Source: CALDOK01 sp964481655
GTDB lineage: Bacteria > Myxococcota_A > UBA796 > JAFGLY01
NCBI GenBank assembly: GCA_964481655.1
Contig: CAYZVO010000010.1
Coordinates: 12,835 to 76,834, forward strand
Length of the DNA: 64,000 bases
Direction: 5' to 3'
Shown: positions 26,767 to 37,000 of the stretch, one piece after another
Layout: every line of letters begins with the position of its first letter
Position numbering within the stretch: position 1 is the first letter of the stretch
The notes under the pieces: model-generated
Databases searched by the model: none
The model's input: the letters and a program-made list of their open reading frames with translations, nothing else
Told to the model about the DNA's origin: nothing
Position numbers and translations under genes: made by a program

Positions 26767-28545
26767 ATGAGAGCGGCGCTCGTCCCGTTGCTGCTGCTGC
26801 CCACGATGGGCTGCCTGGTGAACACGGAGCTCTACGAGCAGCTCTCCGAGCAGTTCTCAGAGCAGGATCACCCGGTGGATGCCGACGGTGACGGCTACCG
26901 GGACGACGAGGACTGCGACGACGACAACCCCGACGTGCACCCCGACGCCGACGAGTACTGCAACGAGCTGGACGACGACTGTGACGACGAGGTGGACGAG
27001 GACGCCGTGGACGGCGGCAGCTGGTTCGTCGACGGCGACGGCGACGGCTGGGGCGGCGACGAAATCGTCAGCGCGTGCGAGCAGCCCTCGGGCACCGTGG
27101 ACGAGGGCGGCGACTGCCACGACGACGAACCCACCGCGTTCCCGGGCTCCACCGCGCCGGAGTTTCCCGACGACGAGATCGACCAGGACTGCGACGGCAA
27201 CCCCGGCTGCACCGACCTGAACTGCGACGGGCTGCCGGATGTGGTGATCCCCTCGCAGCTCGTGGACGACGGCGCCTCGTCCAGTGTCTCTCCCGTCTGG
27301 TTCGGGACCGGCGATCTGCTGGGCGAGGATCCCCACCTCGAGCTGCCCAGCATGGGCGCGATGGCCGCGGTGGTGGCCGACTTCGAGCGCGACGGCTGGC
27401 TCGACGTGGCGCTGGTCGGGTACGTCTACGACAAGAGCTTCGAGCTGAGCGCGCTGGTCTACCAGGGGGGCGACGACGGCTTCAGCACGGACCGCAGCGT
27501 GGCCGTGGACACCACCTCGTCCCTGGACGCCACCTCGGCCGATCTGGACCAGGACGGATACCCCGATCTCATCGTCAGCTCGGGCACGGTGGGCACCGGC
27601 GAGGGCACCATCTACTGGGGCTCCCCCGCGGGCCTCGACAACAAGTCCTTCACCGCCCTGCCCACCTCGGGCAGCTACCGCATCGTGGTCAGCGACCTCA
27701 ACAGCGACGGCTGGGAGGATCTGGTCTTCGTCAGCTACGCCTCCCAGCGGGGGGCCGAGACCCGCTCGTCCATCTACTGGAACCGCGAGGGGGTCTTCTC
27801 CGAGGGAGACTTCTCCTCCATCCCCAACTGGAACGCCGTGGACGCGGTCGCCGTGGACCTGGACCTGGACGGCTACCAGGAGATCGTGGTGGCCAACTAC
27901 GGCTACAACGCCGAGACCTACGAGCTGATGGTCAGCATCCACCACGGCAGCGAGGACGGCTACTCCGACGAGGCGGTGACCGAGCTGAAGGCCTTCGGGG
28001 CCATCGCGGTGGACGCCGCCGACTTCGACCAGGACGGCTGGCCCGACATCGTCGTGGCCCACAACACCTCGGACTCGGACACCCAGATCGACAGCGTCGT
28101 CTACTGGGGCTCCAAGGACGGGGTCACCGGCAAGGAGAGCACGGCCTTGCCCACCCGCGCGGCCCGGGACGTGGCCGTCGCCGATCTGGATCAGGACGGC
28201 TGGCTCGACATCGTCTTCGCCAACTACTACGGCCCCCACGGCATGAGCACCACCTCGTCCATCTACTGGGGGTCCAAGGGTGGGTTCTCGGAGGTGGGGG
28301 TCACCGAGCTGGAGACCGTGGGCGTCTACCGCGTCACCGTCGGTGACGTCGACGGCAACGGCTGGCTCGATCTGCTCTTCACCCAGTACACCACGGGCCT
28401 CAGCTACGAGACCTACTCCTACCTCTACTACGGCTCGGTCGGCGGGTTCTCCATCGAGGACCGGGAGGCCCTGGCGGTGGACGGCCCGTGGGGTCACGGC
28501 GTCATCGTCGGCGGTGAGCTGGCGGACGACGGAGGTGACCGATGA
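26767..28545 (+). CDS. Lipoprotein with CDG metal-binding repeats and FG-GAP/VCBS propeller
   Basis: 592 residues: signal peptide with lipobox LPTMGC, two metal-binding repeats (DADGDGYRDDEDCDDDN with an ELDDDCDD partner), then at least seven FG-GAP/VCBS-type blades of the form DLDQDGYPDLIV or DFDQDGWPDIVV, each holding a DxDxDG calcium loop. They are separated by repeated SSIYWGSKGGFS-like segments. Such propellers mediate surface binding. It ends ALAVDGPWGHGVIVGGELAD without a sorting tail. ATG 26,767 follows GGAGG. It overlaps the next gene by 4 bp, so the two are made together. Confidence 0.85.
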   Translation: MRAALVPLLLLPTMGCLVNTELYEQLSEQFSEQDHPVDADGDGYRDDEDCDDDNPDVHPDADEYCNELDDDCDDEVDEDAVDGGSWFVDGDGDGWGGDEIVSACEQPSGTVDEGGDCHDDEPTAFPGSTAPEFPDDEIDQDCDGNPGCTDLNCDGLPDVVIPSQLVDDGASSSVSPVWFGTGDLLGEDPHLELPSMGAMAAVVADFERDGWLDVALVGYVYDKSFELSALVYQGGDDGFSTDRSVAVDTTSSLDATSADLDQDGYPDLIVSSGTVGTGEGTIYWGSPAGLDNKSFTALPTSGSYRIVVSDLNSDGWEDLVFVSYASQRGAETRSSIYWNREGVFSEGDFSSIPNWNAVDAVAVDLDLDGYQEIVVANYGYNAETYELMVSIHHGSEDGYSDEAVTELKAFGAIAVDAADFDQDGWPDIVVAHNTSDSDTQIDSVVYWGSKDGVTGKESTALPTRAARDVAVADLDQDGWLDIVFANYYGPHGMSTTSSIYWGSKGGFSEVGVTELETVGVYRVTVGDVDGNGWLDLLFTQYTTGLSYETYSYLYYGSVGGFSIEDREALAVDGPWGHGVIVGGELADDGGDR

Positions 28546-29384
28546 GCGTCCTCGTCCTCGCCCTCGCCCTCGCAGCGCCCGTCCAGGCCAACTGCGACGA
28601 CGCCGAAGACTTCGTGGCCCGCGCCGAGCAGGCGGTGCTCGAGGAGCGCCTCGACGACGCCGCGGGCGCCCTGCGGGACGCCGAGGTCGCCTTCTCCTGC
28701 GGTCCGCTGGCTGACACCGACCTGCTGGTGCGCTTCTGGCTCGCCCAGGGCGCCCGTGAGACCAAGGCCGGCGACGTGCGCGCTGCTCAGCTCTCCTTCC
28801 GATCCGCCGCGATGCTGGCCCCGGATCACTGGCCCATCGACTACGGCATCAAGCCGTTCATCCAGTACAAGGCCGCCGCCGAGCTGTGGCTGGGTCAGGG
28901 CTCGGTGCAGCTGCACCCGGACCCGGGTGAGCGGGTCACCGCGTTGGACGGTGTGGTGGTGAGCTTCCCCGCGCCGACCCTCGAGGGTCTCCATCTGGTG
29001 CAGGTGGGCGGGAGCGCCGAGGCCATGGAGTTCGCCTCCATCGTGCGCGTCCAGGCGGACGAACCCACCATGGTGCTCACCGGCCTGCCGGCACCGGGGG
29101 ACCCCGTCGCTGATCTCGGCACGGACGCACCCGAGCCCGTCGTGAAGATCGTCACCGACAAGCGCCGCAAGGCCCGCATCGGGGCCCTGGTCCTGGGCGG
29201 GGTCGCCGCGGCCGCCGCCGGCGGAGGCGCTGTGCTGACCCGGGCCCAGGACGACGTCATGCGCGAGCAGACGACCCAGGCCGATCTCGACGGCATCTAC
29301 GCCCGGCAGCAGGCCTTCGCCGCGGGGACCTGGGGCCTGGCCGGCCTGTCCGTGGTGGGCTTCGGGGTCGCCATCGCGCTCTGA
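28542..29384 (+). CDS. Exported protein with C-terminal membrane helices
   Basis: 280 residues, starting inside the upstream gene's last codons (ATGA overlap). A signal peptide (MSVLVLALALAAPVQANC) is followed by a helical, TPR-like region (DDAEDFVARAEQAVLEERLD) and a beta-rich middle. Two hydrophobic segments lie near the end (IGALVLGGVAAAAAGGGAVL and WGLAGLSVVGFGVAIAL). I do not recognise the family, but similar proteins with a helical repeat start and two terminal helices occur beside surface lipoproteins in myxobacteria. Coupling suggests it helps display or anchor the FG-GAP protein; this is inference. Confidence 0.7.
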   Translation: MSVLVLALALAAPVQANCDDAEDFVARAEQAVLEERLDDAAGALRDAEVAFSCGPLADTDLLVRFWLAQGARETKAGDVRAAQLSFRSAAMLAPDHWPIDYGIKPFIQYKAAAELWLGQGSVQLHPDPGERVTALDGVVVSFPAPTLEGLHLVQVGGSAEAMEFASIVRVQADEPTMVLTGLPAPGDPVADLGTDAPEPVVKIVTDKRRKARIGALVLGGVAAAAAGGGAVLTRAQDDVMREQTTQADLDGIYARQQAFAAGTWGLAGLSVVGFGVAIAL

Positions 29385-29434
29385 GCCGTACGGGGCCTCG
29401 CGCCTGGTCTATGATGACCTCCCGGGAGGTCACC

Positions 29435-31222
<1,788 letters not shown>

Positions 31223-31266
31223 CGGGCCGCGGTTAGGACCTCTCATCCCTCCTGAGCGGAGTCCCC

Positions 31267-32223
31267 ATGACCACCCTCGACTACAGCCACATCGCCCCCC
31301 TCATCGCCTCCCAGCAGCTGGTGGGCTCCCGGATGCAGGTGGTCTTCCAGTGCCCCGTCAGCGGGGTGCAGGTGCAGTCCGACGCCATCGTGCAGGCGGG
31401 CATGGCCAGCCGGGCCATGAGCAGCTTCAAGCGCAACGCCATGTGGAGCCTGCGATCGTCGCTGTTCAGCGCGGTGCGCTCGGTGCTGGGCCACGGCGTG
31501 GTGGGCCGCACGGCGTCCGGGGTCCTGAGCCAGGCCAGCTACGGCACCGCCACCGGCGGCAGCAGCCAGAGCTACAGCGCCGGCGACAAGAAGGCCGCGG
31601 TGCTGGAGGCCTTCCAGCGGGTCCAGGCCCAGTTCGCCTGGGACAGCGCCCGGAACGGCTTCGTGCACAGCGAGGCGCAGGTCGATGCCCCGACCGTGCT
31701 CGAGTCGGCCATCGGCGGCGTGCAGATCACCGAGCGCTGGGATCGGGCCGTGCTGGCCCGGATGCTGGCGGAGGTCGCGGGCGCCGACGGCGACATCGCG
31801 CCTGAGGAGCGCGAGCTGTTCTCGGCGTTCGGCGGCGACGAGCTGGGCAGCATCGAAGAGCTCCTGCAGCGCCCGCCGTTGAACGACGGGGAGCTGGGGG
31901 AGACCAGCCCCGAGGTCCGCGAGACCCTGCTGATGTTGGCCTTCTCGGTGGCCTACGCCGACGAGGTGCTGGACCAGGCCGAGGTGCACCGGCTCCAGGG
32001 CTTCGCCCGGGGGCTGCAGCTGTCCCAGGGGGCCGTCACCCGCGCGGCGGGCGTGGCCCGGGAGCACGTCGTGACCCAGATCCTCGAGGCCATCTACGCC
32101 TACGGCCGCGCCAGCGAGCACGATCGCGCCCTGCTGTACCAGACCGGCGGCAACATCGGCATGGATCAGGCCGACATCCAGCGCCTCGAGGCCCAGGTCT
32201 GCAAGCGCCTGGGCGTCTACTAG
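31267..32223 (+). CDS. TerB-like domain protein
   Basis: 318 residues without signal peptide. The N-terminus has a Cys-containing segment (VVFQCPVSGVQVQSDA). A Gly/Ser-rich loop (GTATGGSSQSYSAGDKK) follows, and then helical repeats typical of TerB-like or DjlA-type tellurite-resistance domains: ARMLAEVAGADGDIAPEERE and AFSVAYADEVLDQAEVHRLQ, the two acidic ADGxI/ADExL helices with metal-binding character. The match is by pattern and the function is uncertain. The gene lies between surface proteins and is separated from the next by 3 bp, so probably co-transcribed with the PHP-domain gene. Confidence 0.7.
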   Translation: MTTLDYSHIAPLIASQQLVGSRMQVVFQCPVSGVQVQSDAIVQAGMASRAMSSFKRNAMWSLRSSLFSAVRSVLGHGVVGRTASGVLSQASYGTATGGSSQSYSAGDKKAAVLEAFQRVQAQFAWDSARNGFVHSEAQVDAPTVLESAIGGVQITERWDRAVLARMLAEVAGADGDIAPEERELFSAFGGDELGSIEELLQRPPLNDGELGETSPEVRETLLMLAFSVAYADEVLDQAEVHRLQGFARGLQLSQGAVTRAAGVAREHVVTQILEAIYAYGRASEHDRALLYQTGGNIGMDQADIQRLEAQVCKRLGVY

Positions 32224-32226
32224 GCC

Positions 32227-33937
32227 GTGGCGCCGGGGGCCCTCGCGCTGCTGCTGCTGGCGAGCGCGGGCGGGGGGGGGGGGGGGGGGGGGCCCGCGGG
32301 GGCGCTAGCCGCCCCCCCCCCCCCCCCCCCCCCCCCCCCGGGCCCCGCGGGCGACCGCTGGCGCGGTGGAGCTGTTCGCGGGCCAGGCGTTCTACATCGG
32401 CGACCCCCACGCCCACACCGGGGCCTCGGGGGACGCCGGGGGTTCCGACATCGGGGAGTGCTCCACCGGGGACTGCGGCGCGCTGTCCGAGGTGAAGCAG
32501 GTGGCCATCGACAACGGCCTGGACTGGATGAGCCTCACCGACCACGTCAACGGCACCGCCGGGGCCGATCCCGACGACTGGGAGCGGGCCTGGGCGGCCG
32601 GGTTGGCGGCCGATGACCCCGACGCCGGCTTCCTGGTCTTGCCGGGGACCGAGCTGTGGTACTCGATGAACGGGACCAACATCGGCCACAAGAACGTGTA
32701 CTGGTTCGGCGACAACGAGCAGCTGGCCGAGCTGACCATCCCCGACGTCACCTTCGACGGCAGCGAGACCCGCATCCCCGAGTGCGCGGTCATCTGGGAC
32801 TGGGCCGAGGCCGCCCGGGAGCGCTGGGGCGAGCTGCTGGTGGTGGCCCACCACCCGGGCATGGATCTGCCCCTGATCACCGACTGGAGCTGCCACACCG
32901 ACGAGCGGGCGGCGGCGCTGTCGCCGGTGGTCGAGGTCTACTCCGAACACGGCAACAGCATGGAGCCGGACTCGGCCTTCGATCCCCCGACCCTGGACTC
33001 GATGCCCCTGTCCACCATCGACCACGTGCTCGATCCCGATGGCTGGAACCTGCGCCTGGGCTTCATGGGGGGCACCGACGCCCACGACACCCGGCCCGGA
33101 TCGGTGTGTCGGCTCGACGGCCTGCTCACCCACCACGACTACGCCGGTGGGCTCACGGTGCTGGTGATCCCCGACAGCGAGCCTTTCGAGCGAGCGCAGG
33201 TCTACGCCGCGCTGACGGAGCGCCGCAGCTACGCCACCAGCGGCCCGTTGTTGCCCGCGGTGATCGAGGTCTCGTCGGCCGGGGCGCTGCTGGGGGGCAT
33301 GGGCGAAGAGCTGGCCTTCCCCACCGAGCAGCCGGTGGATCTGGCCGTCCGTGTGCCCGCCGAGCACGCCGCCCACGTGGACGCGGTGCTCATCGTGGGT
33401 CCCGGCCTCGAGCAGGCCCTCGACCCGGCCCACGAGGGGGCTTGGACCGGGAGCATCGGGGCGGGGGAGCTGCCCCCCTGGGTCTACGTGGAGATCGTGG
33501 TGGACGGCGCCTCATGGTGGGGCGACGGCGGCTGCGAGGACGGCGGCGAGACCATGGATGAGCACATCTGGCTCTCGCCGGTCTGGTTCGACGATGGTCC
33601 CGGGGACCTGGACGCCGACGGCTCGAGCTGGGCCGAGGGCGACTGCGACGACGGTGATCCCGGCGTCGGGCCCCACGCCCAGGAGGACTGCTCATCAGGC
33701 GTGGACGACGACTGCGACGGCTGGGTGGACGGCGACGACCCCGACTGCGGCGGCCAGCCGGACACGGGGCCCGAGGACAGCGTGGTCCCCATTGACAGCG
33801 ACCCGCCTGAGGACACGGGGGAGACGCCGCCGGAGCTGCGCTGTGGGTGTGGGGTGGTGCGGCCGGCGGTCGCATTCCTGCCCCTCCTCGCAGGAATCCT
33901 CGGGGTACGCCGGAGGCGACTTAGCCGCCCGTGGTAG
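32227..33937 (+). CDS. Secreted PHP-domain phosphoesterase (DUF3604-like) with MYXO-CTERM-type tail, frame broken
   Basis: GTG 32,227 opens a signal peptide (MAPGALALLLLASAG) and enters a poly-G/poly-C tract (about 32,270-32,341) where the frame shifts. The rest is in another frame from about 32,366: GDPHAHTG, MSLTDHVNG, VVAHHPGMD and GGTDAHDTR form the metal site of a PHP phosphoesterase of the DUF3604 type. A CDG metal-binding repeat follows (GDCDDGDPGVGPHAQEDC). The C-terminus has CGCG, a hydrophobic helix and RRRR, a MYXO-CTERM-type signal. The frame break is most likely an assembly error. It is a secreted metal-dependent hydrolase; substrate unknown. Confidence 0.8.
32270..32341. other. 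Poly-G/poly-C tract, probable assembly artefact
   Basis: A run of about 17 G, a short GC-only segment, then more than 20 C, at the signal-peptide end of an otherwise normal gene. The two runs are complementary and change the frame. They resemble the C/N/G tract at 721-830. Confidence 0.75.
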
Positions 33938-33967
33938 GGTGTGGGTCTGCAAACAGCGGGGGATCCG

Positions 33968-34510
33968 ATGCCTCAATCACCACACATGGACTCACCTCGC
34001 AGGCTGTGGTGGCTCGGCTTCATCGCGCTGGGCCTGGTGGGCTGCGCGCCCACCATGGACCCTGCCGAATTCTCAAAGATCTGGGGTTCGATGAAGCAGT
34101 CGAACGAGGGCTGCGCCCAGAGCTGGAGCTATGACGGAGTCCTGGCCCCGGCTCTGTGTCCTGACTGCGATCTGGCGTTCCCCATCCGGCTCCAGGTCAC
34201 CGGCATCTACCACGAGTGGGGCGACGGGCCCCCGCTTTGCTACGAGAAGCCCTGGCCCGAAGAGATCGGCTTCAACGCCCAGGAGGGCTACGTCGATGAC
34301 GACGGAGTCTGGGTGGCTGACGAAGAGGGTGAGATCCGGGTGGACATCGGCAGCCCGGGCGGTCGCGGGCTGCGGGTGTGGGGCACCGCGGTGATGCGTC
34401 CCCAGGAGCGCTCACCCACGAGCGTCTCGTTCAGCTACAGCGAGCGTGGCTACGGCTACTACGGCCAGCAGGTGTCCAGCTTCACGTTCTCCGGTACCGT
34501 GGCGCGCTGA
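33968..34510 (+). CDS. Lipoprotein, 180 aa
   Basis: Predicted lipoprotein: MDSPRRLWWLGFIALGLVGC with the lipobox LGLVGC. The start could be ATG 33,968 (used, as the first in frame) or 33,986, which gives the tighter signal peptide. The mature part has CPDC and other cysteines early (CAQSW, CPDCDL, PPLCYE) and a beta-rich end (TSVSFSYSERGYGYYGQ). I do not recognise the family. It stands between the PHP-domain gene and the opposite-strand pair at 34.5 kb, with only 12 bp before the latter's end. Confidence 0.65.
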   Translation: MPQSPHMDSPRRLWWLGFIALGLVGCAPTMDPAEFSKIWGSMKQSNEGCAQSWSYDGVLAPALCPDCDLAFPIRLQVTGIYHEWGDGPPLCYEKPWPEEIGFNAQEGYVDDDGVWVADEEGEIRVDIGSPGGRGLRVWGTAVMRPQERSPTSVSFSYSERGYGYYGQQVSSFTFSGTVAR

Positions 34511-34522
34511 GCGCGTCGCGCT

Positions 34523-35299
34523 CTACCCGGCCCCGGTGTCCGGGTCGTCGCGGCGGCCGATGGCGACGCCGACGAACCCACCTCGGGGCCCCAGCTCCAG
34601 CAGGCCGGGTGGGTGTTCGCCGCTGAACCAGCGGTAGCGGGCGAAGACGGTGCGCCCGTGGCGGTACAGCCCCGTGATCCGCAGCTGTGAGCCGAAGATG
34701 ATGTGGTCTCCCACGCCCTCGTAGGAGTCCCAGAGCACGGCACCGTCGGGCCCGATGACCGCGACATTGTCGAAGTGCTCCACGAAGAAGTGGTCCTCGA
34801 GGTCGACGACCGCGCTCGAGCCTCCCTCGAGGCGGATGTCTGCGATGGGCCGCCCGTCGCTGTCCAGCAGCTCGCCCACGCCTTGATCGATGACCAGGGT
34901 GCGGCTGTCCGAGGCGACCCGCGTGCGGCACCCGCCGTCGTTGCCGTAGGCCGAGCCGCCATCGACGGTGCCTTCGGCCGTCGCCATGACCGCCAGGTCG
35001 GGTGCTTCGGGGAGGGAGGCCAGGAAGTCCAGGCGTCGCTGCTCCTGAAGCTGGCGAGGCGAGCCCGGCCAGGCGGCCGCGGTCCCCGTGACGGTGGCCC
35101 GGATCTCGGCCAGGACGGCGTCGCCGTGCTCGCCCCGCACCAGCTCGGCATGTCGGCCGGCCAGGAACTCGGCGTGGCTGGCCGTGGTGGCGTTGTCCGT
35201 GTGGCCGCTGCCCGCGTGGCTGCCCACGACGACCTGGTGGTCGTCCACATGGACGTAGTGCACCCAGGCACCGCGCCGACGCTCCCAGCTGCGGCTCAT
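34523..35299 (-). CDS. Hypothetical protein, 258 aa, coupled to an acyltransferase-like gene
   Basis: Cytoplasmic by appearance: no signal peptide. The N-terminal half (WVHYVHVDDHQVVVGSHAGS) is His/Asp-rich. The C-terminal half has beta-rich elements (AVLWDSYEGVGDHIIFGSQL). I do not recognise a family. ATG 35,299 overlaps the stop of the upstream condensation-like gene by 4 bp, so the two products are made together and may work in the same step. Confidence 0.65.
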   Translation of the reverse strand: MSRSWERRRGAWVHYVHVDDHQVVVGSHAGSGHTDNATTASHAEFLAGRHAELVRGEHGDAVLAEIRATVTGTAAAWPGSPRQLQEQRRLDFLASLPEAPDLAVMATAEGTVDGGSAYGNDGGCRTRVASDSRTLVIDQGVGELLDSDGRPIADIRLEGGSSAVVDLEDHFFVEHFDNVAVIGPDGAVLWDSYEGVGDHIIFGSQLRITGLYRHGRTVFARYRWFSGEHPPGLLELGPRGGFVGVAIGRRDDPDTGAG

Positions 35300-36600
35300 G
35301 CCTCGCCTCCCGGTAGCTCGGCGTCGATGGCGTCGAGCAGCGCGGCGGCCTGGTCCGGCGGCAGGGCCGAGCAGAAGTGGCCCATGCTGAAGTCCACCCC
35401 GCCGCGGAAGCCTGAGACACCCATGATCAGCCCCGGCGCGAAGGAGGTGGGGACCACCAGCCTGGCGTGTCGGACGGCGGGTTCGCCGAAGTCCAGAGCC
35501 GCCTCGTCGATGGCGCCCATGTTGGTGAGCACCGGGGGCATGTGGGGCAGGAAGAGCGCGCCCACGGTGCCGGCCATGGCGTCGATCAGGCCCAGGGGCA
35601 CGGGCCCCATGCCCAGCCAGCTGCCGATGGGGTAGCCCAGCCCTGGCCAGAGCCCCTTGATGCGGTCCACGGTGGCCTTCACCCGGGCGACTGTGTCGCT
35701 GTATGTGTCACCGATGACGCGCCCGATGTTGACGTACATGAAGCCGGACAGGTTGCACAGGCCGTCGGCCTGGCGGTCGGGCAGGTAGCGGCGCAGGTCC
35801 ACGGTGCCCCAGATGCGCAGGGTGTCCCAGCCCTCGGGGCCCGCCTGGCGGGCCAGGGCGCGGGCGACCCCTGCGAGCATCAGATCGTTGAGCGTGGCGT
35901 CGGGGGCGTCGGCGCGGATGGCGGCGACGCGGTCGGGGCCGATGTGCAGCGTGGCGAAGCGCGGCGGCCCCTCCATGGTGGCGCCCATGGGGAGCTGCAG
36001 GTGTCGTGGAGGCCAGAATGCGTCCCACAGGTCCGTGGCCATGCGCCACAGCAGGCCGAACACGGCGCCGGGCATCAGCGGTCGGTAGATCTGCATCAGG
36101 CTGCGGCTGCCGCTGCGGGGGATGGGGGTGTGGTCGGGGTCGTCGGCCAGGGCCCGGTAGATGGCCGCCAGCCGGTAGAGCAGCTCCTTGACCCCGCCGG
36201 CGGCGGCGGCCTGGTGGTGGACCTTGAGCACCAGGCGGTCGGTCTCGTCGTCGTGGATCAGCAGAGCGGCCAGGCGGGGGCCGGTGTCGGCGGGCAGGTC
36301 GTCGCCCAGGAAGTCCGGTTCGGTGGCTGCGGCATCCGTCTCCTGGAGCAGCTCCGCCGCGTCCAGCTCGGCCGGTGCCAGGCGCTGCCAGTAGGGGAAC
36401 AGCCAGCGGGGCACGAAGCGGCAGCCCAGCACGGGCTCGGCGTCCAGCAGCAGGCGCAGGGCTCGGCGCAGGCGGTCACTGTCCAGGGCGCCCTCGAGCT
36501 CGATGACCCCGTGGATCTGCGGCACCGACAGCCGCGCCATGGTGTGCAGCGCGATGTCCTCGGTGCGAGGGGGCAGGCGGTCGGGGATGGCCGGGGTCAT
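35296..36600 (-). CDS. Condensation-domain / acyltransferase-like protein with altered active site
   Basis: 434-residue member of the chloramphenicol-acetyltransferase-like fold that includes NRPS condensation domains, WS/DGAT-type enzymes and alcohol acetyltransferases. Seen: an N-terminal IHGVIELEGALDSDRLRRAL, LGCRFVPRWLFPYW, LKVHHQAAAAGG at the usual HHxxxDG site, and later LCNLSGFMYVNIGR plus VLTNMGAIDEAALDFG, the typical second-half pattern. The Asp of HHxxxDG is replaced by Ala, so classical catalysis is doubtful. No carrier-protein domain is attached. A TAGAAT box ends 7 nt before ATG 36,600, which suggests leaderless initiation. Coupled to the gene at 34,523. Confidence 0.75.
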   Translation of the reverse strand: MTPAIPDRLPPRTEDIALHTMARLSVPQIHGVIELEGALDSDRLRRALRLLLDAEPVLGCRFVPRWLFPYWQRLAPAELDAAELLQETDAAATEPDFLGDDLPADTGPRLAALLIHDDETDRLVLKVHHQAAAAGGVKELLYRLAAIYRALADDPDHTPIPRSGSRSLMQIYRPLMPGAVFGLLWRMATDLWDAFWPPRHLQLPMGATMEGPPRFATLHIGPDRVAAIRADAPDATLNDLMLAGVARALARQAGPEGWDTLRIWGTVDLRRYLPDRQADGLCNLSGFMYVNIGRVIGDTYSDTVARVKATVDRIKGLWPGLGYPIGSWLGMGPVPLGLIDAMAGTVGALFLPHMPPVLTNMGAIDEAALDFGEPAVRHARLVVPTSFAPGLIMGVSGFRGGVDFSMGHFCSALPPDQAAALLDAIDAELPGGEA

Positions 36601-36617
36601 GCCCCGGATTCTATCCG

Positions 36618-36842
36618 TCAAAAGGTCTCGCACCACACATCGCAGCTGTCCAGCATCCACTGAGTGCACTCGGACACCGCAGGCATGCAGTCGATGCCGG
36701 TGCCCGCGGCCGGGCAGCAGCAGCTGGCGTCGTCCTCGAAGCACTCGCCCTGATCGAGGGGCTCGAGGCCGGTGTCGGTGTCCTCGCCGCAGCCGGCGAT
36801 CATGGTGAGGGCGGCGAGCAGGGCGATGAGGGTGGGGCGCAT
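36618..36842 (-). CDS. Small Cys-rich lipoprotein
   Basis: 74 residues: signal peptide with lipobox MIAGC and a mature part of about 57 residues with nine further cysteines (CFEDD, CCC, CMP, CTQ, CDVWC). Such proteins are secreted and probably disulfide-rich. ATG 36,842 follows GGAGGAACC. I do not recognise a family. The TGA stop was checked as a possible selenocysteine site, but the downstream frame is not coding-like. Confidence 0.7.
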   Translation of the reverse strand: MRPTLIALLAALTMIAGCGEDTDTGLEPLDQGECFEDDASCCCPAAGTGIDCMPAVSECTQWMLDSCDVWCETF

Positions 36843-37000
36843 GGTTCCTCCATGGGATCGCGGTATCTCGGGAGGTGGGTGTCGTGAAGGTGGGGATTCC
36901 TTCTGGGGGGCTCGGCTTTTCGGAGCTCAAGTCTTTGGGGCGATGTCATCAATGGCGAGCCCAGGCGCCGTCCTCCCAGCCCCCAAGCAGCATCACCCCA

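Noticed and set aside
36618..36620. TGA of the small Cys-rich lipoprotein as a selenocysteine codon
   Set aside because: Frame after TGA closes within a few codons and has no homologous coding sequence or hairpin.
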